Shown one piece after another: positions 46,681-57,220 of a stretch of 64,000 bases of DNA (positions within the stretch are counted from its first letter, which is position 1; each line of letters begins with the position of its first letter). The translations under genes and the position numbers were made by a program. A model generated the notes under the pieces. It made no database searches. It was not told the origin of the DNA and saw only the letters and a program-made list of their open reading frames with translations. This stretch comes from Euleptes europaea (taxonomy: Eukaryota; Chordata; Lepidosauria; Squamata; Sphaerodactylidae): the NCBI RefSeq assembly GCF_029931775.1, contig NC_079325.1, positions 40,863,173 to 40,927,172 on the forward strand, given 5' to 3'.

Positions 46681-47641
46681 CAGGGGTGGGGAACCTCAGG
46701 CCCGGGGGCCGTATGCGGCCCCCGAGGACATTTTTTGTGGCCCTCGGGAGCTCTGGGGCCCTGCTGCAGAGGTGGGGCGCAGGGTGGCCCTCCCAGAGGG
46801 TGTTCCTGGCGCCACGGCTTACAGCGGCGCTGCAGCGCCCTTTGGACCTCCTATCGCCGACTGTCGGCTGTTGAGCAGCGAGAGGGAGGGGGAAAAAGGC
46901 TGGCGGCTCTTGGTGGCAGAGCATATGCAGGAGCCGATCGGGCTTCAGGGGGGCCCTTTTGTGGACTGGGGAGGAGAGGGCATGGAGACTGGGGCCCAGT
47001 CGCGCGGGGCTCTGTGCGCCGCCGTGTGTGTGTGTGTATGTGTATGTATGTGTGTGTGTGGGGGCAGGGGAGGCTGGGGCCCTGTCACGAGGGGCCAGCG
47101 TGTGCGTGTGCGCGCGCGTGTGTGTATGTGTGTTGGGGAAGGCTTTTCTCTCTTTTCTTCCTCTTTTTCTGTCACTCTTTCTCCTTTCTCTCCCTCTCTT
47201 TCTCCCTCTTTTTCTGTCTCTTTCTTGTCTCCCTCCGTCCTTTTCTTTGTCTCCCTCCGTCCTCTTCTTTGTGTCCCTCTGTCCTTTTCTTTCTTTCTCC
47301 CTCTCTCTCCATTTCTTTCTCCATTTCTCTCCCTCCCTCCCTTTTCCTCTTTCTCTGTTTTCCTTCCTCCCTTGCCGATCGACTGTGGGCTGCACCCCCT
47401 GGCACCTCGTTTTCTCGGGCCCACTGCTGGTTGCCCTTCCGCCTGGGAGGGGGGAGTGGGGGCACCCTGCAGGCCTTCTCTGTGTGGCCTCCCCTGGCGT
47501 TGCCAACCTCCAGGTGGTGGCTGGAGACCTGGCAACCCTAGCCTCTTCCCCCCTACCAGGAGATCTACACCTGGTATGGCCCCTGAATGATGTCATAAAT
47601 GTGCAAATGGCCCTTGGCAGGAAAAAGGTTCCCCACCCCTG
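46681..47641 (+). mobile_element. hAT-type non-autonomous element, 961 bp, intact termini
   Basis: CAGGGGTGGGGAACCT at the left and its exact complement at the right are 16-bp inverted repeats. TCCTAAAG is duplicated perfectly on both sides. The body holds a (TG)n-rich run near 47023-47060 and a pyrimidine tract at about 47145-47375. The open frames of 250-350 codons across it are low-complexity and carry no transposase motifs. Confidence 0.95.
47499..47540 (+). mobile_element. Extremely shortened T1 remnant
   Basis: GTTGCCAACCTCCAGGTGG joined to CTGGAGACCTGGCAACCCTA gives both T1 ends with the whole middle deleted, 42 bp in all. It lies inside the hAT element at 46681. Confidence 0.6.
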
Positions 47642-47649
47642 TCCTAAAG

Positions 47650-48416
47650 CATGCTCAGTCCTCATTAGGTCATTTAGTAAGAAGGGCATTTTTTTTTTTT
47701 TGCATCCCTGGTAGGCAGACCCCCCACCCCCTTGTCTGCAAGGGGCCTTATTTCAATTACTGATAAGTACATGATCATGAACACCAGTATTAAAGGCAAC
47801 ACACAAGAGGCTGTAGAGGAATCATAGTATATGTGTGTGTAGGAGAATAAATGTTAATTTACACATATTCTACCCTTTCTGCCTGGCTGTTGGGGCTCGG
47901 AGTGAACCCCTGAATCTCAGCCATAGAGTGAGGGAGGGTGGTATTTTTATTTTCCCCTCCCCAAGCTGCCTGGCCAAGTTTGGGGTGTGAATAAAAAGGG
48001 GTACACATTCTCCAATGCTAGCTTCAACACCTTCCCTATTCCTCTGCCCCTTTGCAGCTGACTTTGTGAAGACCAGCCTTTACCCCAAACTTGGTAAGGC
48101 TCCTTCAGATCCAGGGGTTCTGTGGTCACTTGCAAACCCGGTTGTGAATTCATCCAGCAATGATGAGAACTCTCCTTTGACCCCCTACTCACTATTGGAA
48201 CGGGGCCCGATTTCCTATGCAAAAATCAAGCATACCCTTTTCTTTATTTTTAAGGCATCTGTTCGAGAATCTAGAGCTCTGGTTCTTTAAGCAAATTTAC
48301 AAGTGATTTGTGGTAGCTCTAGAGGCATCCTTGGCATCCCAGGTCACGATGGCACGTGCAAGGGCAGTGGTGTAATCATATCTGGTCAGCATACAAGACC
48401 TTTGCACGGGTATATT
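47650..48416. other. Intron 2, unique sequence
   Basis: A T-run lies at 47690-47701. No gene or repeat recognised. Confidence 0.35.
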
Positions 48417-48672
48417 TAGGCTTACCAGGTCCCTCCTCTGCTCCGGTGGGAGGCTATGGGGCTGTGGGTGCGATTGCGTGTACACGCACGCCGCCTCACA
48501 AGGGGCCTTTTCCTCTAAGTCTGAGTTGTAAAGCACCCCTTTACCACTCAAACTAAGAGGATAGGGCCCCTTGCAAGGCGGCGTGCACGTGCACGTTTGC
48601 CCGCCGACCCTCAGGTGGTTGGTGGCCAGAGGGGCAAATTGTCGGGGGTTTGCCCGCCACCATCGGGCAAGC
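48417..48672 (+). mobile_element. hAT-type MITE T3, right end lost
   Basis: It starts TAGGCTTACCAGGTCCCTC and shares GGGAGGCTATGGGGCTGTGG and the AAGGGGCCTTTTCCTCTAAG palindrome arm with 46137. The right end dissolves near a G-run at 48679. Confidence 0.75.
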
Positions 48673-49481
48673 TGCAGTATTGGGGGGGGGGGTTCCTGCT
48701 GGAACCTCAGCAGAACCTACTGGATCCCGCTATGCCCAGGTTGCTTTCCAAGTTGGTTCTGTTACCAATAGGATTGGAAAGCGCCCACCATATACTGCCT
48801 TGAGTTAAATTTTCCGACATCTTTCCCTCACATTTATTACTTCCCTGCTCTATTTAGAAATCACTGCAGTCTTTAATTATAGCAAAATGCACCGCTGTTG
48901 TCCAAGCCTCCCATGACAGAGAATTTTTGATGCCTTGTACATAATTCTCTGTCAATTCACATTAAATGGTTCAGAAAGGCTTGGCAAACTCTCTTCAGCT
49001 ATGGTTTTTTTTTTAAATGCAATATTTAATTCTTTGAAATCCGTTCTTAAAATGTATTTTGGTTATTTGGAGGATGAGGATTACCACCAAGGAGTATAAT
49101 TTCTAACTACTCAATCCACTACTAACTCTTTGTGAACTTCACACATTTCTGCATAAACCTCCAGTTGTTCAGAGTGAAATATTATCTCCCTCTCCCCCTT
49201 CTCTTTGTTGTTCATTTTGAAGGCTTGGGCTGTACAATCCCCAAAGGGCAATGGTCTTGTGTTAGGCTTCAAAAAGCATATAAATATAATTTTTGTGGTG
49301 TGTAAGCATAAGGGTGCACACTATCTCAGTGCTCTGTATGTTTATTTATACGTTTCTGGGCAATTCAGGGTGCTGGTTTTGATCTTTTGGGGGACAGAAT
49401 ACCTGAGGAAGCTCTACTCCGACACATGTCCTCTTGCTCTGTGAGAATTGCCACGGAAACCTTCCTTAGGATGCTGTCTTA
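48673..49481. other. Intron 2, unique sequence
   Basis: No gene or mobile element recognised. Confidence 0.35.
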
Positions 49482-49573
49482 CGGCACAATCTTGTGCAGA
49501 GTTACTCCAGTCTAAGCTCATTAAAACGAATGAGCTTAGATTTGAGTGACTCTCCTTAGGATTGCAGTGTTAG
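49482..49573. repeat. Short palindromic repeat
   Basis: AGTTACTCCAGTCTAAGCTC is answered by GAGCTTAGATTTGAGTGACT around a small loop. It belongs with 19226-19318 and ends in TTAGGATTGCAGTGT. Confidence 0.7.
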
Positions 49574-50266
49574 TCACGTGCAAGAAGGGCGACCTCCAGA
49601 AGCAGGGCCTTCTCAGTAGTTGCCCCAGTACTATGACACTTATTTCTACAAGCAGACTTGTCCACCGAATTGCCCTAGTTTGAAAGCTGGTGAAACGTGT
49701 TATTTTCTGCTAGACATTTGAGGATGAAATTAGAATATTTCAAGGGCTGGGAGATTTCTTTTGGCCACTTGATCTAGTTGGATATACAATTACATGTCTA
49801 GTTTTTTAAATATCCATTTTATTTTTTTCTCTTTGTCATTGTGAAGCAGTCTACATATTTTGGTAATAAAGAAATAAGATTTTGCAAAGTCTCTCCAAGT
49901 CCACCAAATAATGACGGGGGTGGGGGGGAGAATTCACTATGATAGATCATGTTGGAATTTGCTTTGTTGCTAACACAACCCAATTGTAGCCTCTCAACCA
50001 AAAACCACCCTTTCCCATCTTATAGGTTCTTCATGTTCTGGAGTCCATTACTACACCCTTTCTATGGCCTTTCAGATGTGGGATCTTTGCAGTTTTGGTG
50101 GTGATGTCACTGTAACAACAGGCAAGGTCCTTAGCAAGTTTTTGTACTTTAGAGGAATGATCAAAAGGTTTGTTTTTGTGTCTGCACAAATATTTTTTTA
50201 AAGAGTCAGAAGGTATGGAAATATTAGAGTCAGACTAGCCAATTGGTGGCCTGTGGACCCGATTCG
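49574..50266. other. Intron 2, mostly unique sequence
   Basis: The start (GCAGGGCCTTCTCAGTAGTT, GCCCCAGTACTATGACAC) resembles the coding end of a CR1/L2-type LINE but is too worn to call. The rest is unrecognised. Confidence 0.35.
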
Positions 50267-50455
50267 TAGGGTTGCCAACCTGCAAGTACTAGTTGGAGAT
50301 CTCCTGCTGTTACCACTGATCTCCAGCTGATAGAGATCAGTTCACCTGGAGAAAATGGTTCGCTTTGACAACTGTACTCTATGGCATTGAAGTCCCTCCC
50401 CTCCCCAACCCCGCCTTCCTCAGGCTCCACCCAAAAAAACCCTCCTGCCAGTGGC
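50267..50455 (+). mobile_element. hAT-type MITE T1, right end truncated
   Basis: TAGGGTTGCCAACCTGCAAG to CCTCCTGCCAGTGGCG, then the sequence switches abruptly into a family A SINE. The GAGGGACCTGGCAACCCTA end is missing. Confidence 0.85.
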
Positions 50456-50456
50456 G

Positions 50457-50558
50457 CAGAGAGGTGTCTGTTGTGGGGAGGGGAAGGTGATTGTAAGCTG
50501 GTTTGATTCTTCCTTAAGTGGTAGAGAAAGTCAGCATATAAAAACCAACTCTTCTTCT

Positions 50559-50590
<32 letters not shown>

Positions 50591-50628
50591 TTCTTCTCCT
50601 TCTCCTTCTTCTTCTTCTTCTTCTTCTT
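50457..50628 (+). mobile_element. SINE family A 3' half with expanded (CTT)n tail
   Basis: GGTGTCTGTTGTGGGGAGGG, GATTGTAAGCTGGTTTGATT and TATAAAAACCAACTC are followed by about 25 CTT-type units (50550-50628). The glutamate- and serine-rich frames here come from this tail. Confidence 0.9.
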
Positions 50629-51583
50629 CAACAATGCCTCTCCAAAAGGTAAAAATGAAGGCTGTGGTTTTCCTGGGACACGTTCCTGATAAGGACTGGG
50701 CATGTTTATTGTTTTCTGGGAGCCAGAATACTGTGAGAAATGTTAAGCATTGTTTAACAAAGGGGGGAGTGAGAAAAAGAGTGGAGAGGAAGGAAAAACT
50801 AGCCTGCTGATACCTGAGAGTTTGTGATATTCTAGAGGGAGGAATTGGGATGGGAGGAATTTCCCAATTATTTATCCCCTTCCTAAGATTTTCTTGACAC
50901 AATGCCATCAGTATATATTGTGTTGCAGATACAGGAAAGAGGCTGGCGGAATTCATAGGTGGTCTCCAAGAAAAGAGAACCGTGCCATATATGTATACAA
51001 ATACGTACAATAGATAAATCTGAGAAATGCTGCTCAAGACCCTGAGAAACTCAGGAAGAGAGATATGGTTTGTCTCAACATGTTGCTTAAAACATATATG
51101 TATTTGACTGGGGGGCAGGGTTAGGGTGGAGGCTGGGAAACACTGCATGAGTTTCTTTCAAGCGCGAGTCAAAAGTGCGCGTCTGAGAGATTTGTATGTG
51201 TGTGTGAGTGTGCTAAATTCTCCTTCTGGAGGGAGAAAATAACCTTTTCATCTGAGAAACAGGATAAACACAACTGCTTTCCTTGTAAGTAATAGGCATC
51301 AGGAGGAATTTGCTTTTAGTACCTAAAACCCAGGAGTATCTCGAAGGAAGTATCTTGAACCAGAAACTAGCCAAAGCGTGGCCTTCGGTGAGAGGCATCT
51401 TCCTAGCTACATTCATCTTGATTTTTCTTGTTTGATAGAATGTTTTTCCCTGTCTGCACGTCTCCATGGAATCCAGACATTGCAGCAGTCTGAACTGTAG
51501 AACTAATATTTATTTACTTGCTGGGGAGCCCCACAACAGGAGGGGGCCTTGGGCTTTGAGCGCTGCTGGTGGGCTTTCCTGGG
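50629..51583. other. Intron 2, unique sequence
   Basis: No gene or repeat recognised. The 205-codon minus-strand frame ending in a glutamate run reads through the (CTT)n tail and has no domain. Confidence 0.35.
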
Positions 51584-51792
51584 TAGGGTTGCCAGCTCCG
51601 GGTTGGGAAATACCTGGAGATTTTGGGGGCGGAGCCTGAGGAGGGCAGGGTGTGGAGAGGGGAGGGACTTCAATGCCATAGAATCCAATTGCCAAAGCAG
51701 CCATTTTCTCCAGGTGAACTGATCTCTATCGGCTGGAGATCAGTTGTAATAGCAGAAGATCTCCAGCTAGCACCTGGAGGTTGGCAACCCTA
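51584..51792 (-). mobile_element. hAT-type MITE T1, mixed subfamily
   Basis: The left terminus TAGGGTTGCCAGCTCCGGG and GGAAATACCTGGAGATTTTG are of the second subfamily. The right part (CGGCTGGAGATCAGTTGTAA, GGAGGTTGGCAACCCTA) is of the first. No clear target duplication. Confidence 0.85.
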
Positions 51793-51872
51793 ACTGTGGG
51801 AGACAAGTTGCTGGACTGGAGATGTCTTGGCATCATCATCATCACCCAGGAAGGCTCTTCTGGTGGTCTTGG

Positions 51873-52170
51873 TGGTGGTGGAAAGTGCTGCCAAGTCGCA
51901 GTCAACTTCTGGTGAATACACAGGGTTTTCAAGGCAAGAGACATTCAGTGGTGGTTTGCCATTCACTGCCTCTGCATTGTGATCCTATAATTCCATGGTG
52001 GTTTCCCATCCAAATGCTAATCAGGCTAGCTTTCGAGATCTGATGAGATCCAATAATTAGCTTCCGAGAACTGATGAGATCAAATACTTAGCTTCAGAGA
52101 TCTGATGAGATCAAATACTTAGCTTCAGAGATCTGATGAGATCAGGCTAGCCTGGACTAGCCAGATCTGG
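51873..52170 (-). mobile_element. 5S-derived SINE with an internal 31-bp array
   Basis: In reverse it runs from a 5S segment to the BovB-like tail (AGAAGTTGACTGCGACTTGG). A 31-base piece of the 5S region, GAGATCTGATGAGATC plus CAAATACTTAGCTTCA-like sequence, is repeated with starts at 52035, 52066, 52097 and 52128. Confidence 0.85.
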
Positions 52171-52477
52171 GCTTATGGGTGGATGATTCCTTTGACATTC
52201 TCTCCTTTGGCCAGGGTTGGGTGATTATGTACAAACTTAATCCCTTCTTGATATCCCTCTGCTCACCTGTTCAAGACCTGCTGTGGGCATCAGTCTTGAT
52301 TGGTGGGTAGGCTCATGGCACCTCTCTGGTGTTCTCAGAGTGGGACATGAGAACTACTCTGCTGTGCAAACCAACCTTTCCACTTCTGAAGCTTTCCAAA
52401 GCACAATTTCCTCATTTGCTTGTGCTTGGTAATAGCTGATCTGTTATCTGGTCAATGGAGCTTTGATTCTCAAATGC
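52171..52477. other. Intron 2, unique sequence
   Basis: No feature recognised. Confidence 0.3.
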
Positions 52478-52565
52478 TTATTCCCCAAAATCTTGTTGGT
52501 CTCTAAGGTGCTATGGGACTCAAACTTAACTGTTCTACTGCTGACCAACATGGCTGACTACCCTC
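52478..52565 (+). repeat. Half copy of family E repeat
   Basis: CTTGTTGGTCTCTAAGGTGC, GGGACTCAAACTTAACTG and TTCTACTGCTGACCAACATG match the right half of 7009-7212. Confidence 0.6.
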
Positions 52566-52679
52566 TGAAGCTGATCTCTTTTGACATTTGCATGCGTATC
52601 TCCCTGCACATAGAAATTTAGCATATCAGCAGAAGGCTAGGCTAGAACTTTTCTGTCTAACACACTAGTTTGCTACATA

Positions 52680-52912
52680 TAGGGATGCCAACCTCCAGAA
52701 GGTAGCTGGAGCTCTCCTGCTATTATACAACTGATCTCCAGGTGACAGAGGTCTGATCTCTAGGCGACAGACCTAGAGAAAATGGCCACTTTGGAAGGTG
52801 GACTCTATGGCATTATACCCCACTGAAGGCCCTCCCCTCCCCAAACCCTCCCTTCCTCAAGCTCCATCCCCCAAATCTCCAGGTATTTTCCAACCCAAAG
52901 CTGGCAACCCTA
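52680..52912 (+). mobile_element. hAT-type MITE T1, second subfamily, complete
   Basis: TAGGGATGCCAACCTCCAG to AGCTGGCAACCCTA, 233 bp, flanked by GCTACATA and GCTATGTA, an 8-bp duplication with two mismatches. It carries an internal near-duplication around GACAGAGGTCTGATC and GCGACAGACC. Confidence 0.88.
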
Positions 52913-53139
52913 GCTATGTACAAGGAGTTCTTTTTATAAGAAAGGGGAATTCAAATATTCATTTCCCTCCTGCAATTTGAAGTAGTACAATCCAGACAGC
53001 GTGACACTGTATGATGCTGCTGATCATGTAGTTCTGGTGGAAGACTAGCGGGACAAGCTGCACAAGAAGTGCAGTCTTGATGTCAGAAGGCATTTTTTAA
53101 TTAGATGTGAATTTAATATTGTTGCACATTATTGAAATT

Positions 53140-53350
53140 TGGCAGTGGCTACTAGCCATGGTGACTAAAGAGAATGGATATATTCTGAACTCCAGTGCTA
53201 GGAGGCAACATCCAGACTAGGGCTTTGGCCTCTTCACCCTGTTTGTTGACCCTCCATGACAACTGGTTGGACACTGTGTGAAGCAGGATGCTGGACTAGA
53301 TGGACCACTGGCCTGATCCAGCATGTTATCATCTGATCATCTTATGTTCT
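53140..53350 (+). mobile_element. CR1/L3-like LINE 3' end
   Basis: CAGTGGCTACTAGCCATGGT, GGATGCTGGACTAGATGGAC, CTGATCCAGCATGTTATC and a CTTATGTTCT end follow the CR1/L3 terminus. Confidence 0.8.
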
Positions 53351-54363
53351 CAAGGTTTCTAGTTTTGCACATGAATGTTTCCTTTAAAATTTGAGTTGTT
53401 CAGCTCTCTTGGCATCTGGTGACGATTTTGATTCTGGCAGGCAGTAAACACGAGCTGCTCAAAAGCAGTCCACTAAAAACATAAAATCACACAGTGAGAT
53501 AAGATATTGTCTTATATTCAGTAGCGGTCTCAGATATCGAGAAGATATTCTGCAAATATTTTAACATTTAGAGAATAGCTGGAGAATGTATGGCATCACA
53601 TTCCCAGTTATCTGAGTTCATTTCAGCTCTATTGGAAACATATCTTTTTATGAGAACCTCGTGGGCTGGATAATTATAAGGCCTGTTCTCTCTTGTCATT
53701 GCCTTGGTTTCTGTTTTGTATTGGGAGACTTTTTCTTTTTGGGAGAAAATGATGATTTTGCTTTCTCATCTCCAAAGAGAATTGCTTGCCAGAAGCCGAC
53801 ATGGGTAAATTCACACAGGCACGTCTTTATTACTTTATGTTGCAGGTGTGACCTTCAGATATGAAACAGGCGTCACAGACCACTCAATGTTAACAGAGCC
53901 TTCATACTGTCTGCCAACTTCCCACTATTGTAGGCGTAAGGGGTTGTATCCTCATGGAGGTTTTGCTCCATTTTGGCATCCCAAACGGAATTCATTTTTT
54001 TAAAGCATCCATACAGTGGCATCCCCTAATCACCCACTTCCTGGGTTTTCCCCGTTGTGCTCCCATCTTTCCCAACCCTGGGTTGATAGGGCCTTTTTTT
54101 TGAAAGATGACAGTCAAACTTTTTGCCTGCTTCATGGTTGGGAAGGATTCTGCAGGTCCCGTCCTCATCAATCCCATTTTCTTTGCATGAGTTCCCCTCC
54201 ACAACCCACCAGAGGGTTTCTTTTGGAGTTTAAAAAATGGATAATCGCTACTATATAGCAATCACTCTCTTTTTCGGGGGGGGGGTGTAAAAATCCTGAC
54301 AAAATCCCTCCAGAGGGAATGGTGGCAAGGCAAGTTCCTGGAAAACTGCCCCATGGACACTCC
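53351..54363. other. Intron 2, unique sequence
   Basis: No gene or repeat recognised; a G-run lies at 54277-54286. Confidence 0.35.
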
Positions 54364-54371
54364 ATTGCCAC

Positions 54372-55056
54372 TATGGTTGCCAGGTCCCTCTTTGCCACCA
54401 GTAGGAGGTTTTTGGGGTGGAGCCTGAGGAGGGCAGGATTTGGGGAGGGGAGGGACTTCAGTGCCATAGAGTCCAGTTGCCAAAGCGACCATTTTCTCCA
54501 GGTGAACTGATCTCTATCGGCTGGAGATCAGTTGTAATAGTGGGAGATCTCCAGCTAGTATCTGGAGGCTAGTAATCAAAAAAGGCTACAAGTGCTAAAG
54601 CAGTGAGGTTGAATTCAAATAACACAGCACAAGAATAAAAAGCCAGCATATGGCCCATAAGTACCAACACTAGAATATGCTATTAGAATATCTATTATAC
54701 AAGTCAGACAACAAGTGAACAACCGCAGTTGACAAAAAACATGTGCATGACCAACAGGTCAAAGTACACAATAAGCATGAAATGCGAAGCGTTTAACAAT
54801 ACCAAAAGCAACGGAGCAATACAGATGCAATGGGCTTCTGGTAAATTCCCATTTCATAACAATTTTGTCAAGCTTCCAGTTCATCCATGTGCTAGTTCAT
54901 TTATGAGGCAAAGGAGTGTACCTTCCTTGTAATCATGGACGGCTATGTGAAGACGGCTATGTGACCGTTTTCTCCAGGTGAACTGGTCTCTATCGGCTGG
55001 AGATCAGTTGTAATAGTGGGAGATCTCCGGCTAGAACCTGGAGGCTGGCAACCCTA
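54372..55056 (-). mobile_element. T1 element with a 391-bp insert and 84-bp flanking duplication
   Basis: The outer ends (TATGGTTGCCAGGTCCC and GGAGGCTGGCAACCCTA) are flanked by a perfect ATTGCCAC duplication (54364-54371 and 55057-55064), so this is one insertion event. Between 54571 and 54961 lies unrelated AT-rich sequence. The 84 bases before it (54487-54570) recur directly after it (54962-55046) with about five differences. Both copies share the private variant AATAGTGGGAGATC. Confidence 0.88.
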
Positions 55057-55329
55057 ATTGCCACTGGGACTGCCTCTGCCTTTGCAGCAGCAAGGTGAAC
55101 TATGTGAAACATTGTCACCATACAGACACAGCCAGTGTCCATCGAGTGAATGTATTCCATGGTGAATTAATTAGTGAGTGCTCGTGTACTCTGTGGTAGA
55201 ATAGTTTGCATTGTATAGGATTTGGGAGAATGAGCCAGTCCGCCTTGCTTAGGTGGAGCACTGGCCAGATGTGTCATGGTCACTTGCCTAGAGATAAGCC
55301 CGCTCTCGCAATTTTTGTAGATTTTTGCA

Positions 55330-55745
55330 TTTGATTTTGACATGCTTTTGGTTCTTTGCATTTTGCTGCTGGCTTTGCTTTTTTGCTGCTGACTTTGCTT
55401 TTTGGTGCTGGCTTTGTAAATTTGTTTGTATTGTGTGCCCACATGGTATGGTTTTAATGTGCAATTTATCTGGCCCTTTGATACATATAATATGCATATC
55501 AAGCAGATTTAGTGATGTGCACATTCTTCAACGTCACTTGAACATTTTTTGGGAATAGTTAGGTGGAAATGGAAAATGGTACAATGTTGTTGTTGGTTTA
55601 AATCCTGGGTTCGATTTGTCCAAGGGCAAAGTGAAAACTGAAATGAGGATTTTCAGACTGGAACAGCAGGGATGAAAAGTGAAAACTGAAATAAGGATTT
55701 TCAGACTGGAACAGCAGGGATGAGCAAGTTAAAATCATCCCTATA
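55330..55745 (+). repeat. Dispersed repeat Z, copy 3
   Basis: It shows three TTTG(C)TGCTGGCTTTG-like units at the left. TACATATAATATGCATATC, GATTTAGTGATGTGCAC and GGAAATGGAAAATGG follow. A locally duplicated GGATTTTCAGACTGGAACAG block is at the right. Confidence 0.6.
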
Positions 55746-55769
55746 CAACCCCTTCCCCTACACATTAGT

Positions 55770-56105
55770 GAGAACATAATTTCCAGTGTATTCATCACAA
55801 GGACTTAACTGGCTTCTGTGCAAAGCAGGGCCTTTACAATTACAGCCCCCATGTTTTGGAATGCCCTCCCCCAAGCAGTCACCATGATCCCTCCGGTGCT
55901 GCCATTCAAAAAGCAAGTTTAAAACTAATTTCTTTTTATAAATCCCCTTTTCATTCATTGCTCTAATCTTTTTTTACTTTACTGTCTGCATCATGTTATT
56001 CATTTTCTATATGTGTATTGATTTTGTGGTTTTAATATTGTTTTTATTTTCATACACCAGTTGAAAACATCTTTGTGAAAAGCTGTATACATTTTCTCTC
56101 TCTCT
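55770..56105 (+). mobile_element. CR1/L2-group LINE 3' end with ORF C-terminus
   Basis: A frame from 55851 reads MFWNALPQAVTMIPPVLPF and ends KKQV before a stop. This is the usual C-terminal motif of CR1/L2-type ORFs. An AT-rich 3' UTR and a (CT)n end follow. The copy is 5'-truncated. Confidence 0.8.
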
Positions 56106-56109
56106 CAAA

Positions 56110-56282
56110 AGAATGAACATAAGAAATTGCCATCCACTGAGTTAGACCACCTGCCTGTATTGGCTGGTAGCACCTATTAGGCAAAGAAAAGTCTTTCCCA
56201 TTCATGAGATCCTTTAACTGGAGATGTCAAGGCAAAAAACTGGGATGTTCAAGGTGTGCCCTGTCACTGAGTTATGGCAGCC
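56110..56282 (-). mobile_element. Worn SINE family B
   Basis: GAACATAAGAAATTGCCATC, CCTTTAACTGGAGATGTCAA and CACTGAGTTATGGCAG keep the family B order in reverse with heavy divergence. Confidence 0.6.
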
Positions 56283-56293
56283 TCGTGAGGATG

Positions 56294-57094
56294 GGTGCCA
56301 GCGCGGTGTAGTGGTTAAGAGAGGTGATTTGGAGTGGTGGACTCTTATCTGGAGAACCAGGTTTGATTCCCCATTCCTCCACATGAGCGGCGGAGGCTAA
56401 TCTGGTGAACCTGGTTGGTTTCTCCACTCCTACGCATGAAGCCAGCTGGGTGTCCTTGGGCTAGTCACAGCTCTCTTAGAGCTAGGGTTGCCTACTTCCA
56501 GGTAGTAGCAGGAGATCTCCTGCTAATTCAACTGATCTCCAGCCAATAGAGATCAGATCAGATAGATAGTTTATTTGCGGCCCTTGGCCAGATAAAACAA
56601 GATACATGGACTAAATTGGAGATCACCTGGAGAGAAATGGCCGCTTTGGCAATTGAGCTCTATGGCACTGAAGCCCCTCCCCATCCCAAACCCCACCCTC
56701 CTCAGGCTCCGCCCCAAAAATCTCCCGCCAGTGGCGAAGAGGGACCTGACAACCCTATTCCAGGTACTAGCTGGAGATCTCCTGCTATTACTACTGATCT
56801 GCAGCCGATAGAGATCAGTTCCCCTGGAGAAAATGGTCGCTTTGGCAATTGGACTCTATGGTATTGAAGCTCCTCCCCTCCCAAACCCCACCCTCCTCAG
56901 GCTCTCCCCCAAAAACCTCCTACTGGTGGCAAAGAGGGACCTGGCAACCCTACTTAGAGCTCTCTCAGCCCTGCCTACCTCACAAGGTGTCTGTTGTGGG
57001 GAGGGGAAGGGAAGGAGATTGTAAGCCGGTTTGATTCTTCCTTAAGTGGTAGAGAAAGTCAGCATATGAAAACCAACTCTTCTTCTTCTTCTCA
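56294..57094 (+). mobile_element. SINE family A split by a T1 dimer
   Basis: The SINE head and body (56294-56482, GGTGTAGTGGTTAAGAGAGG to GTCACAGCTCTCTTAGAGC) and its end (56953-57094, TTAGAGCTCTCTCAGCC to a (CTT)n tail) would be continuous without the T1 insertion. The tail is TCTTCTTCTTCTTC. Confidence 0.93.
56483..56952 (+). mobile_element. T1 head-to-tail dimer inside a SINE
   Basis: CTTAGAGC is duplicated perfectly (56475-56482 and 56953-56960), so the whole 470 bp entered as one unit or grew in place. Unit 1 is 56483-56757. Unit 2 is 56758-56952 and lacks its first ~15 bases. Unit 1 itself carries an insert of about 65 bp (about 56560-56625, GATAGTTTATTTGCGGCCC), which looks like a short reversed retrotransposon tail. 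Confidence 0.9.
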
Positions 57095-57109
57095 GCTAAC
57101 CTCCAGGTA

Positions 57110-57220
57110 GATATCTTTCAAAACTTGAGACCCTAGAACTGGAGATGCCAGGGATGGAACCAGTGACCTTCTGCATTCTAAACTGATGCTCTTACCTCTG
57201 AGCGATGATTCCTCCCCTCT
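57110..57220 (-). mobile_element. Worn SINE family B head
   Basis: GAACTGGAGATGCCAGGGAT, GACCTTCTGCATTCTAAACT and CCTCTGAGCGATGATTCC match the tRNA-like end of family B in reverse. Confidence 0.65.

Noticed and set aside
46637-47714. Open frames of 250-350 codons at 46.6-47.7 kb
   Set aside because: They lie within a hAT element with exact termini and run through TG and pyrimidine low-complexity DNA. No transposase signature was found.
50230-51148. Lysine-, glutamate- and serine-rich frames near 50.5 kb
   Set aside because: They are produced by the expanded (CTT)n tail of a SINE.
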